Origin: Liolophura sinensis
Lineage: Eukaryota; Mollusca; Polyplacophora; Chitonida; Chitonidae
Length of the DNA stretch: 64,000 nt
Assembly (NCBI RefSeq): GCF_032854445.1
Contig: NC_088295.1
Span: 16,169,385 to 16,233,384 of the forward strand
Reading direction: 5' to 3'
Shown here: positions 26,601-35,647 of the stretch, piece by piece
How positions within the stretch are numbered: the first letter of the stretch is position 1
How the letters are laid out: each line of letters begins with the position of its first letter
Notes under the pieces: generated by a model
Seen by the model: only the letters and a program-made list of their open reading frames with translations
Told to the model about the DNA's origin: nothing
Databases searched by the model: none
Translations under genes and position numbers: made by a program

Positions 26601-27329
26601 GTTTGATCCATAGCTCTACCACAACTATAACCACTGTCAGACTTCTGTGTGATCCATAGCTCTACAGCAACTTTTACCATTGTCAGGCTTCGGTGTGATC
26701 CATAGCTCTACAGCAAGTATAACCACTGTCAGACCTCGGTTTGATCCATAGTTCTACAGCAGTTACAACCAACCTCAGTTTGACCTATAGCTGTACAATT
26801 TTACTTGAACTACAGCCAGCAGCTGCACAGTTAAATTACAACTATCAGGCAAATGCTTAAAGAGTGAAAACAAACATAAAAATTACATACAGTTCAGAAA
26901 GTGTGTGAAAAGTAAGTCAAGTCTTCAATATTTTGTTTGCTAATTTTCTGTAAAGAGAAAAAATACACTTGGAAATAATGTCTGTATGGTGGATATTTGA
27001 ACACCTTTTGGTTTAATTTTTTCTTTGTGTGATAATGTTATAAATAAGGATGAAACACCTGTTTAATAAATATATTCACACTAGAATTTGATCTTTTCAA
27101 CTAACAAGTGTGTTCAATCTGAATTTTGATCATAATCAAACTTCATTCACTACTTGCGTTGCATAAATTCTATTGAAAAAATAATCTTACTTTCAAAGGT
27201 TCCCTGTGGATTTTGGACCGGTTTTGCCAGCTTTGGCTGCTTTTGTTCTTTCTTCGGCTGAGCCCATGGAGAGGAGGACACTTTCTTTACCTTGTCATCA
27301 CCTTTACCTTGTTTGGATCGCCCCATCAT
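7314..27329 (-). CDS. Mx: Mx-like dynamin-family GTPase (Mx-1), 14 coding exons, complete
   Basis: Coding exons in gene order are 27191-27329, 25531-25686, 24864-25094, 24614-24769, 24286-24440, 23607-23745, 22748-22946, 22319-22394, 14763-14885, 14439-14580, 11871-12112, 11383-11500, 8086-8213 and 7314-7535. All have AG/GT borders and compatible phases. They sum to 2226 nt, giving 741 residues and a stop.

Seen: G1 GDQSSGKS at about residues 153-160, the Mx signature LPRGSGIVTRCP just after it, G3 DLPG at about 260, G4 TKPD at about 329, then the stalk and a C-terminal GTPase-effector region ending in [13 protein letters not shown]. There is no PH or proline-rich domain, which fits Mx rather than classical dynamin.

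The start is ATGATGGGGCG at 27329. An acceptor-like TTTACAG ends at about 27369, so a non-coding 5' exon probably exists further upstream. The first 98 residues form a lysine-rich then acidic extension. By family knowledge Mx proteins are self-assembling GTPases that block viruses in the cytoplasm or nucleus; the antiviral role here is inferred. The exon 2 donor is uncertain: 25531 or 25561, both in phase. Confidence 0.9.
8553..8800. repeat. (CATA)n microsatellite in Mx-1 intron 12
   Basis: ACAT/CATA tetranucleotides with a CACGCG-rich interruption near 8617-8635 and further variants at 8670-8710. It produces tyrosine/valine/cysteine-repeat frames of up to 148 residues on the minus strand that are not genes. 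Confidence 0.95.
9060..9386 (-). repeat. SINE-B (tRNA-derived) with 9-bp target duplication
   Basis: Flanked by identical TTCTATAGA at 9051-9059 and 9387-9395. On the minus strand it starts with GTTGGTAGAGCGTCCGCTTC, a tRNA A-box/anticodon-arm-like head. It ends in the GTTAAGTACGACGTTAAGCAC tail shared with the copies at 39815, 45166 and 63925. It lies in Mx-1 intron 12. Confidence 0.85.
10032..10292 (-). repeat. SINE-A copy 1 inside the 40-bp array
   Basis: On the minus strand it has a tRNA-like head (AATGGCTCAACCGGCTAAAGC). The body runs TCACCAATGCGGTCGCTGTG, CCGGCCGTACGTGGGAAGG, GGTTTCCCCCGGGTTC and ACGCCGTCGTATAAG-like blocks. It ends AAAACACCAATTAAATAAAT. Short ORFs of 60-100 residues on both strands come from this element. 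Confidence 0.85.
10456..10716 (-). repeat. SINE-A copy 2 inside the 40-bp array
   Basis: Nearly identical to the copy 424 bp upstream, with a handful of substitutions (for example GCTGCAAGACC instead of GCTGCCAGACC). This indicates recent tandem duplication rather than a second insertion. Confidence 0.85.
12531..12619. repeat. GC-rich inverted repeat in Mx-1 intron 10
   Basis: GAGGCGCGAGGTAAGGGGA on the left pairs with TCCTTCGCCTCGCGCCTC on the right across about 40 bp. It is embedded in a locally GC-rich patch (12520-12740) that contrasts with the AT-rich intron. Confidence 0.6.
13034..13275. repeat. degenerate about 80-bp tandem repeat in Mx-1 intron 10
   Basis: Three units share GACATAGCACAGTACACCTC, then a variable stretch, then an AATACCCC and AGTGGGTT block. 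More diverged traces (acatagcg, aacccact) continue to about 13580. Confidence 0.6.
15441..15500 (+). repeat. family C retroposon with 10-bp target duplication
   Basis: The core GGTTTAACGCCACATCGGC and its CAGTCATATCGTGGCGA end are flanked by identical GATTGAAATG at 15431-15440 and 15501-15510. This shows family C is mobile. Confidence 0.75.
15645..17125 (-). repeat. 3' LTR of the intron-8 retrotransposon
   Basis: About 1.5 kb, alignable in blocks with 21175-22085. The shared outer block is CTGTATCTGACAT followed by CATACCATACGCCC near 17080-17110. It contains about 500 bp (16080-16730) missing from the other LTR. Confidence 0.65.
17205..17912 (-). pseudogene. retrotransposon Pol C-terminal tail, copy 1
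   Basis: The minus-strand frame contains [18 protein letters not shown]-type sequence of the kind found at Gypsy Pol ends. Upstream (17668-17988) is an integrase C-terminal segment with [19 protein letters not shown] and a following [14 protein letters not shown] stretch. It is interrupted by a (CACT)n run. The segment is duplicated at 20418-21068. Confidence 0.65.
17531..17627. repeat. (CACT)n microsatellite, repeated at 20741-20779
   Basis: CACT/ACTC tetranucleotides within the duplicated Pol tail. The copy at 20.7 kb is shorter, so the two have diverged in length since the duplication. Confidence 0.95.
18042..18260 (-). pseudogene. retrotransposon integrase fragment, frameshifted
   Basis: A minus-strand reading contains [16 protein letters not shown] and then [11 protein letters not shown]. 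This matches the typical Gypsy integrase pattern of LLP, AYN and TG.SPY..FG. A frame change at the T-run near 18063 is needed to continue into the [11 protein letters not shown] block and the segment at 17668-17988. Confidence 0.65.
18437..19296 (-). pseudogene. retrotransposon zinc-knuckle and aspartic-protease region, broken
   Basis: At 18925-19296 the minus strand has a cysteine cluster ([11 protein letters not shown]) followed by [15 protein letters not shown], which resembles the Gypsy protease C-flank. At 18437-18637 a [14 protein letters not shown] block fits the downstream protease-to-RT spacer. Frames are interrupted between these pieces. Confidence 0.55.
19717..20187 (-). pseudogene. 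Gag-like ORF of the LTR retrotransposon
   Basis: A 156-codon minus-strand frame with a coiled-coil-like start ([20 protein letters not shown]) and a following [19 protein letters not shown] stretch, typical in position and style of an LTR-retrotransposon Gag N-terminus. It is short, and the frame is lost before the zinc knuckle. Confidence 0.5.
20318..21177 (-). repeat. rearranged leader: Pol tail inserted between two leader copies
   Basis: The block AGAAGGCAGGAACCAGCACA to CTTTTGACACCAT occurs at 20318-20410 and again at about 21076-21167, next to the right LTR. Between them lies a second copy of the Pol tail (20418-21068). The leader is thus duplicated around a copied 3' segment. Confidence 0.75.
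21175..22085 (-). repeat. 5' LTR of the intron-8 retrotransposon
   Basis: Shorter partner of the left repeat, starting AAAGGGCACAGAGGTGAACC and ending near CATACCATACGCCC. Confidence 0.65.
22614..22720. repeat. 23-bp tandem repeat in Mx-1 intron 7
   Basis: About 4.6 essentially identical units of CTAGATAGGCAGCTGATCAT plus TTG. They lie 27 bp from the exon 7 donor (exon ends at 22748), between exon 7 and exon 8. Confidence 0.95.
22960..23350. repeat. degenerate about 30-40-bp repeat in Mx-1 intron 6
   Basis: Repeated blocks of the form AACCTCATCAGAGAGGATAA with CAACCAGAC spacers, starting immediately upstream of exon 7. The same motif fills the same intron of Mx-2 (54105-54350), so the repeat predates the gene duplication or was copied with it. 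Confidence 0.8.
25460..25530 (+). repeat. family C repeat abutting Mx-1 exon 2
   Basis: GAATGAATGAATGAACGAATG, then GGCTTAACGCCACATTGGC, then CAGCCATATCGTAGCGA. Its end touches the proposed exon 2 donor, so the G/GTCGCT splice site would come from this inserted repeat. Confidence 0.75.
25857..25985. repeat. about 44-bp tandem repeat in Mx-1 intron 1
   Basis: Three units of TATAGCCTTGATTTACCTGT followed by GTCTTACTCCAGCCAATCAG. Confidence 0.9.
26165..26800. repeat. degenerate about 58-bp minisatellite in Mx-1 intron 1
   Basis: About eleven units built on TGATCCATAGCTCTACAGCA, then ACTATAACCACTGTCAGACC, then TCGGTT. Units differ by substitutions, which suggests an old array. Confidence 0.9.
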
Positions 27330-29160
27330 CTAACGGAAACGTCGATCCCTGTATTCGAAGCTTGAGCTGTAAATAATAAACGACTTTAAAACTTTATCAT
27401 ATAATGATGTCACCTCCAAACTGTCCCCTGACAGTCCGACGAATGGTATAAAATGTTTTTCTATTCAGTTACTGATTACATTTTATAATATACTGAATTT
27501 GAAAAAGATTTTCGAACACTTAAGCGTTCACATTGAAAGTATATTTTTTTATATTCAGGGAAACAAAATGTTTCAATATTGCAGCGTTTGGCTCGCTATA
27601 TAATGAAGGCTAGTTTGGCCATGTGGTTGTGTGCGTGTCTGCTAGCTAATTTTCTCCTGCGTTGCTAAACGTGTTCTGATCAACGAGTAGGCTCACGGTT
27701 GTAGAAGCCGACATAATGAGGTCTACGGAATAATCCTCATGAAATGAGGAAGATTGTGATATTTATTCACTTCGATGAGCTCATGCATATTGCGAAATCT
27801 ATACAAAAATGGAAGTTTTAGTTTAATTTGTCATATAAGGTACCTGTTTTTAGCTTGCTTAGTGTGATGAAGCTTGCGTGCTGAAATACACGACACTTTC
27901 CAAGTGAAAGCCGTAGTTTGCGAGCACAACAATGAGCTCTTCTTGTGTCCGGTGTGCTCATGAAAACATGGATTCCTCTAGAGTTCGAGTCAGTGTACAA
28001 ATGTTACTATATGTGTCATTTTCAAACATCAAAATGTAACAGTCTAGTGTTAGAGCTGTCAGGCACAAGAAGCAGAAGAGAAAATAACTTAAATTGGTAT
28101 ATTTTTATAACGATCTAAGTAATGATAGGTGTAGCATTGCCATAACAAAGGTAATCAATAGACAAGAAAATAGATATACTGTCTTCACCTTCTAATACGA
28201 AATGAATGGCACGCACAGTTTTAACTTTATGAGTAGTTACGTTGTCCTGGGTTTACGACAAGTTCGTAAATTTCTATTTTCAAATGGGGGTAATTCATCC
28301 ACCCCGCAAATCTAAATGTTGTCCCCAATACAATGCAAAGTTCATGAAAATCCGATTGGAGATCTGAGAGGAATTGCCAGTATGTTGCCAAGGTAAAATG
28401 ATCATCCAGACGGACAGAACGGACGAACAGACGAACTAATCGTTATATTCCCCTCATTATATATACCAAGGGAATAAAAACTCACAATCTATTTGTGCAA
28501 ATCTAGACTGACTACTTCTCACTGAACCGCGCCTTACACGGCAGTTCATTCAAATCGATCTGCAGTATATTTACTGAGTCTCGTGCAAATGAAAAACGAA
28601 ACCAGCTTTATCTATCAGAAACGACAGAACATGTTAATATTTTCAGTTGTGCAACAATAAAACGCCACAATATTACGGGGAGTTAAAGGTTGTGCTGTTC
28701 AAGGATACATTCAAGAGAAAAAGCCTCACAGGCGGAGAGACCTGATAACACATCAGTTATCGTTTTAAGGACATGGTCAATTGGGAACAACCAAACACCA
28801 CAATATTAGGGGAAATTAAAGGTTGTGCCGTTCAAACATACATTCAAGTGAAACGCTTCAATGTTTCGTGTTTGCGTTCAATACACCTAACATCCATTCA
28901 CCAACTCAATGAAAACCGTAAAATCGATCGTATACGTGGTAAGGCCTGTCGGTCCGTGTCAAGCACGCTGAATGACAAAATCCACAACTACACATGGATT
29001 CGTTCTTCTTATAGGCAGTTTTACGTAGACAGACGGATAGAAATTAAGAGTAGATTTTTGTTCCCGACCTTCAGACGGATATAAAGAGTAGATTGTTGCC
29101 CTGACCTTCAGATGGGTAGAAGGAGTAGGCTGATGTATCGACCTTAAGACGGATAGAAAG

Positions 29161-29282
29161 ATTTATTTATTTATTTGATTGGTGTTTTACGGACTTCAAC
29201 TCACAGCAACCGCATTGGTGAGAGGCTTCTGGATCATTACGCTGCCCTAGCGCACTAACCAACTGAGTCACGGAGGCCCCCG
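29161..29282 (-). repeat. truncated SINE-A in a tandem repeat
   Basis: TTTATTTATTTGATTGGTGT tail joined directly to the GACTTCAACTCACAGCAACC to GGAGGCCCC head, with the middle of the element deleted. It is flanked by GGATAGAAAGA on both sides, but that motif is also the local tandem unit. Confidence 0.8.
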
Positions 29283-31191
29283 GATAGAAAGAGTAGTCTG
29301 TTGTTCCAACCTTCAGATGGATAGATTCCTTTATGTTATCAACTCTATAGAGTTCATCAAACGTCGCTGACGCTGAAATGCTGCACAGATAGAATAAAAT
29401 ATCAAACACTTACTGTTGCCCGCTGCCTGTAAATCAACACCCGACCGACTGGTCTCCTCCTTACACGTCCCGCACTGAGGACGTATCGTTCACGTTTATA
29501 CACTGAACCTGGAATATTTCTGTTTAGTCAATTGCAAAACGAAAATGAAGGCAAATTCACTTCTGGGAAATAGAACGGCACTACCTTAGTCTTTACTTCA
29601 AAACACTGATCTGGTCAAGTTTGTACATGAGCACATATTACACCTACATACAGGTGATAACATACCAGATATGCATGATGAGGTTTATTTGCCTTTTATC
29701 GACTGTGCCATGTAAATCGAGCTATTCTCCTGACAATCGTTCTAATTTATTCCTCAGGGTAACACAAACGTGAATTGAGGCTTTATCCCATAAGAGTATT
29801 TTTGCCATAATTTATGAATTTGATTAGAGTTTAACGCCGTAATCAAGAACTTGTACTTACAGATATATTCGTCACGGTGGAGGTAAAGTGTATGGGTGGA
29901 GATGATAATATAAGGCTAGGCCACAGGAAATGTCCTCACACAGCACTAAAACAGGTTTTGACATAGTGTACACTTTAAATTCCGATATAGCTACAAGAAA
30001 AAATATCTGGTTTCCGCTGTTACACATGTTTAATATGTAAACAATTTTCATTAAATTATGCATGTGCAGTCAGAAGGAACATACTGTGAGATCACCATAT
30101 CATCAAAGAAAGATGATTTGCCAGGCGTTGTAAGCAACACAAGCGATGCATTCAATCTGTTAAAACTTTCCTACAACTTGCATTCTAAACTTTATACATG
30201 TGCTTTGTTAGTTTATATATTTTCACACATCATGAGGTGAAGTAACACTTTAGGTCCTCTATGTCAGCAATACTACTTGTATGCTCACTCCGAATGACAA
30301 ATGATGCCTTAAACGTTGGTTGGCATATGGAAGTTAAGATACCAAGACAATTTAAGTAACATTATAAAAAACTGTTTGTCTGTTTTCCTTTTGTGTGTGT
30401 TCCAGAGAGGGATGCCCTTATAAGAGAAGTAGAGAAGCTTTGGTGACACAGACAATACGCGATGGAATGCGGAGTCACACTGTAGACTGTAGGACTCAAC
30501 ACTGCGATAGCCACCACCGATAGCAACGCTTTTTTAAGATATTGTGTCCTATATGTTAAAAGGATACAGGTGTCCCACATCATATACCAGTCACGTAGAG
30601 CAATTTGAAATGATTTATGCAACAATAATTTCTGAACTGTCTACATTTATTGTATATAATCTTGTAGATTCTATATATAAATATATATATATTTTTTTAG
30701 CCGTAACAAGCATGCAGCTGTATGAGTATAGCTCTGTCTCTCAGTCGGTCGGCCAGGCATATAACTTTTATTACAATAGTTTTACAACCAGTCATGTAAA
30801 GTGTCTAAAAAATCGTGTATGTTCTGGAATTTATGACTTACTTAACATTCTGTTAAGATATCGATGCTGTAAGTAAGGTGTTCTTGGAGATACAGTGTGT
30901 ACATGTACAGGTACCTGGATAGCATTTAGAAGCTCTATCATCGTATGAAGTTTGAGACTGTTGCACAGATTTTATTAGTCGATCAGATTTCAAACATCCT
31001 ATGTTTAAACAGGGACCCGTTGGTCACAGTTTTGACACACTTTTAACTTAACGTAGGATTGCATGACTGCAAGATGTCGACCATTTGCCGAATTCCTCAA
31101 TTCATGCGAATCAACGCTTATTTAAAGAGACAGGCAGCAAGGACTTTGTATTATGAAATAAGATCACCAGCAATATGTATTTTTATATTTT

Positions 31192-31314
31192 ATTTGTTTT
31201 TTACGCCGTACTCAAGAATATTTCGCTTCTACGATGGCGTATATCATTTTCGGGGAAGGAAACAGGGCAGATCCCCGAAAAAATTCATGACCATCCGCAG
31301 GTTACCAGAAGACC
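31192..31314 (-). repeat. SINE-A fragment
   Basis: TTTACGCCGTACTCAAGAAT through GACCATCCGCAGGTTACC, the 3' half of SINE-A in reverse. Confidence 0.75.
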
Positions 31315-31601
31315 AACAATTAGGTCTAATCAGTTGTTGAAAATAATAAAGCCCATGCAGACAAAAGAGCCTGTGTAGAGAGTAATGCACTATACCTAAA
31401 TCTTCAAGCTCCGAACACCCTGGCCTTGATAACCATCGTCCACTGGGTCAGCTTCCTGATGACCGATGAAAATTTCACAGAATTGACAAACAGCTGATAG
31501 GGGTTAAACCCTCCGAGGAAGAGGCCGGTGAATCAGGACTTTTCACTTTTTTGTCTGTTGTACATACGCCTCCATTTCGAGAAAACACGTGACAATTTAA
31601 A

Positions 31602-31724
<123 letters not shown>

Positions 31725-32840
31725 TATGTATATCTTAATTGGAACATTGGAGAGCTCAGGCCCACTGGTAATAACCCACTGACACAATGGCTGCTCAAAT
31801 AACTTAACGAGACATATAATTGCGACATATAAGCTCGCTTGTGGTATTGGTACTTTTGGGATTAAAACATTATTCGTATTTTATGTAGGAATATTGCCCA
31901 TTCAGGCATAGTTGTTACTATTGTTTCCTTTTCTTTTCTTTGAGCTATGAAGTCATGTAAGAAACAAACAATGCCGTCTGAAGTACCTCACTGATTGTTA
32001 ATGCTACATCTTTGTAAATAGCATTAACTATAACATTTGGAGTATCAATCTAGGAGTCGAAACAGACATTCGTATACCATTCAGCAGTCAATCAAACTGG
32101 ACGTTTCAGTTCAGCGCAAGACCAATTTCCAAAATATCGTTCAACCGCCAGAGAACTAAGCAAGTACATAAAGTAAGATATTAGGAAATTAGTCAGCAGC
32201 TTAAAGTGATGGCGCAAGGATTGTTCTAAATGCTTGAATTAAATCAGCCTCAAAACCGAATACCATTCTAATTTGTCGTTAATCTAAACTTGTATGAAAC
32301 TTGGCGATCTAATTCAGTACGATGATAAAACAATAAACCAACCCTTCATATAATCAACCTAACGTTGTCCAACATCATTTACATATGTTTACTGAACCAT
32401 AAAAAGTCGTTATAACTTTCATTCATAAAAACGCATGCTCCATGACCCAAGCAAGTTCCACTTCAGGAAGATTCACTGGCATCTAGTCACCGAAACATGA
32501 CAGTTCAAAGCATTAGCATGAAGAAGTTTGTTCAGTAGCATGAAGAAGCTGTTCGTCCTGGGATAAATTTACTTTACAGTAAATGTAGAAGACGTGTTAG
32601 CGCCAAAAATAACTTTCTGCACATCTACTTGTTAGAGGTTGTCGTAGGACCGAGATTTTGAGACAAAAGAGGCATGATATAAATTAGTGGCGAAGCTACT
32701 GGAGCATAGGTTACATTGGCTGTTCGGCCATTTTCGCTATCAGACGGCTATTAATTTTCCACAAGCGACAATGTTAATTTTTAGTGCTGTAACTCAATCC
32801 TAAACATACCATAGTCAATAAGCTTTGGAGCATACCTTGT

Positions 32841-33171
32841 CCAGCCTGTCAGAAAGTAGCCAGAAAAATCTTGACATAAGTTGACTGTCAAAACCTTGAC
32901 ATTCCTATGCCAACAGCTGGGAGGGGTGCCTGGCCACGCCAAAGGGACGTCACCCGCTGCCTCACCATCCACTATTTCGAACTTTTATCACAAACACTCA
33001 TACCTGTCCAAAGTTTAGACAATTTCCATCATTCGATACCAAACATGCACCTGTACACTGAAAATGGTCTTTACGCCCTAAAATACACTGAATTGCATTA
33101 GTGAGGGTGCTGATTCCGTCACCAATATTGTTTGATAGTACAGTGATTTTCCGTTTGGCTGTCCCTGTAAA
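32841..33171 (-). other. two candidate exons of an unidentified minus-strand gene
   Basis: Frame 1 (33171 to 33004) follows a TTTACAG acceptor and ends at CAG/GTATGAG. It contains KRKITVLSNNIGDGISTLTN and then a cysteine-containing stretch. Frame 2 (about 32963 to 32841) ends at ACAAG/GTATGC and contains SCWHRNVKVLTVNL and DFSGYFLTGWTR. The two do not join in phase by the simplest splice choice, I recognise neither, and no start or stop exon was found. Confidence 0.2.
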
Positions 33172-33676
33172 TAAAGACACATCCACACCAATCACAGTAA
33201 TGCTTAATGCTGTTTTCTAATGTTGTGGCATGGAATGAAATGGAATGAAATGGATTCGAACTTACATGCATTTGTCACTGAAGTAGGAAATACACTTATC
33301 GGGAACTAACAATGCATGGCAGGAAATGCCTTGGCGAAAGTATGCGGGCCGAAGTGCCATTGGTTGTTCAAGGAGTTCTTTTTTTACATTTTGTAGAACA
33401 TTTTTATATCTACAATCAAGCAACAGAGATTACAAAGCTTACAGCGCAATATCTTCCCTTCCGGGAAGGAAGATGCACTAAACCATCAATTTTCCATCTT
33501 ATATTTCAAAGGATCGAAAACGTGACCCTCAGCTATATTTTCTGATTTTGCAGACTTTTACAGTGTTAACTTGATCTTCCATCGCGATTTTAGTTGTTCA
33601 AACGTTAGTTATAATACTGCTAAAACATTTTGAGGATATATTTTCTGAATGAATTTGTCGCAGAAAATGTTGAACC

Positions 33677-33755
33677 TTTAACCAAAATCTGCGATGCTGA
33701 CTTGATTTCCCCCGTGTCAGATTTAGAAGCGACTGAGGTCAGTCTCGGCCAGTAG
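33677..33755 (-). pseudogene. 3' fragment of an Mx gene (last codons plus 3' UTR)
   Basis: On the minus strand it reads AETDLSRF and a stop, followed by a 3' flank containing CAGATTTTGG. The Mx-1 terminus at 7270-7345 reads almost the same (RAETDLSRF, stop, then CAGCATCGCAGATTTTGGTC). Homology stops abruptly at 33755, next to the GC-rich cassette. It is therefore a broken remnant of a third Mx copy or a duplicated 3' end. Confidence 0.8.
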
Positions 33756-34204
33756 TATGCAGAGTATAGGTTCTGGCGCACGCCCCCCCCCCCCCCTTGG
33801 GGCCTTTCCCATAACAAATAGAGGCCCCTATCCCGCTTTCCCTGCTTCCCCAGGCCAGGCCGACAAGCTTATTTACAAGTCTCGCCTACACACACACATC
33901 GATATGAGGCGACCTAGTTGGCATTTAATACATAAGGAGTATAGTCTATATATAGCCGGCTGTGTTGCACAACAGGGTGATTCAGCTGATTTTCTCTCCA
34001 GTATAGGGCTTAAACTATGGATTTTTATGAAAAATAAATGTGACAGCCTTTTTCAGCGTTTGATAAGATCCAGTATTTTTAGGAGGATTGGAGATATTTT
34101 GTTTATGCGGAAAAGTCTTTCCAATTTAGCCCATGTTTCGTGGGTCGTGGGATATAGCTCAGTCGGCTGACAGAGGTGGGAAAGGCGCTGTGTGTAAGGG
34201 GTGT

Positions 34205-34282
34205 ATTCATATACTACATATATAAGGGGATGTTTGCTAGCTCAAATCCGGATTTGCTCTCCTGTATATGTAGTATATGAAT
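34205..34282. repeat. perfect 18-bp inverted repeat with nested palindrome
   Basis: ATTCATATACTACATATA (34205-34222) is the exact reverse complement of 34265-34282. The loop contains the perfect palindrome CAAATCCGGATTTG (34243-34256). Confidence 0.9.
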
Positions 34283-34412
34283 GCGTTACCTGCATATGGC
34301 GCCGGGCTCTACGCACTTATAAGGAATCTCTGCAACTTTCGACAGTTTCGGAGGTAGAGAGACCTTACCAAGGGGTGTTGTAGATGGCCCAAAGGTAGTG
34401 GGATGTGTCAGC

Positions 34413-34488
34413 ACCAATTAACCCCCCTAACGGTGGGTCGCTAGCGCAAAAAATCCGGAGCCCGCCGTTAGGGTGGTGATTAATTGGT
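34413..34488. repeat. second inverted repeat, about 25-bp arms
   Basis: ACCAATTAACCCCCCTAACG (from 34413) pairs imperfectly with CGTTAGGGTGGTGATTAATTGGT (ending 34488). The loop includes the palindrome CGCTAGCG. Confidence 0.85.
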
Positions 34489-34554
34489 AACAGGTTGAGC
34501 TATAAACCAGGCTTTTTGCTTTTTTGGACCATGGGTTCGAGCCCCACACTAGCC

Positions 34555-35640
34555 AGGCCCCCAGGCTAGCCAGACACCCGTCCAACTGGACGGGCACTCC
34601 AGCCAAAAGGGGTATTTTTGACGGGCAAAATTTTGAATCAACATTTTTTTACGGCGAGTCCCAGCCCACAGACCAGTACACTGTTTCAAAGTGTATTAAC
34701 ATTATATGTATGTATACTAGATTGTGAATATTTTTCTAACATGTAAGTTTTCAAAGTGTATTCATATATGTATTCAGATGACAGAAATGATGTTTGACAT
34801 ACACTACTGTGCCCAGAGTTAATTTCTCGACATAGATATGTGACTGATAGAACATGTATTTGAATTGTTTCTTGTTTTTGTATTTTACAAAGTTTATTTC
34901 TACCTACTGTGACTTAGCAGCTCAAATCGTATGGTGCCACTACTCTTTTTAGTGAGTGACAGTCACAGATTCAGTGGTGATCATTTTGCCTGTTCTCAGT
35001 CTCAGTTGTAAGAGCTATGTATACTGTATTCTGATTTGGTTCCGTTGTATGTGAAGTAGTGTAACTGTGAGTGACATGCACCTGCTGTGCCAAATTACCA
35101 TGCATTTTGATTGTTTTCCTTTTTGTGTATTTTATTGTTTATTTATTTCTACCTCCTGATTCACAGCATTCACACTTGAACTGCTGCGCCAAATTGCCAT
35201 TGTTTTCCTTGCATCTGTATTGAATTGTGTATTTTACAGTTCAATTTGTTTTTCTATCTCCTGTTTCACACTTGGTTGTCCAAAGCATAACAGATTGTAA
35301 CCTTACATATTTTAATATAAAATTTATGTACTCTTTTTAGTGATTCGCACTCAGTGTTAGTCATTGGTGGGAAAAGTGTGATATATTGGGTGCCCCTAAA
35401 ACAGTCAGTTTCTGGGGTCCAATAGTAATACATTATTTCCAGTGATATAATGGCAATTAAAGCTATTAAGAGGTCTTGATTTTCAATGATACAGTGGCGA
35501 TAAAATGTCTCCGGCAGCAGACCCCCTGCTTATTTACGGCGGCCCCCAACCCCCCTGGACGCCCTATTGTCAGATCCTGGCTAATGCCCTGCCCCCGGGG
35601 CTCTCGAGACATAGCATGGGGGTTGCCCTGGGCACCTCCC
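34555..35640. other. left non-coding part of the cassette
   Basis: T-rich, with no long frame until about 35500. A CTCTTTTTAGTGA motif occurs twice (about 34945 and 35331) and TATTTCTACCT/TTCTATCTCCTG-like blocks recur. A short GC-rich stretch (35515-35640) follows the stop of the 247-codon ORF, and I cannot assign it. Confidence 0.4.
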
Positions 35641-35647
35641 CAGAACA

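Larger units (their letters stand above)
34147..34550 (+). repeat. split tRNA-like sequence with hairpin-rich insert
   Basis: GGGATATAGCTCAGTCGG (A-box-like) at 34149-34166 and GGTTGAGCTATAAACCAGG (34493-34511) plus GGGTTCGAGCCCC (B-box-like, 34533-34545) look like the two parts of one tRNA-derived head. The split falls within the D-loop. The about 326 bp between them carries two hairpins (separate entries). Confidence 0.45.

Noticed and set aside
27370-27700. Interferon-response element upstream of Mx-1
   Set aside because: Only weak GAAA/TTTC patches were seen, with no spacing that matches a consensus element.
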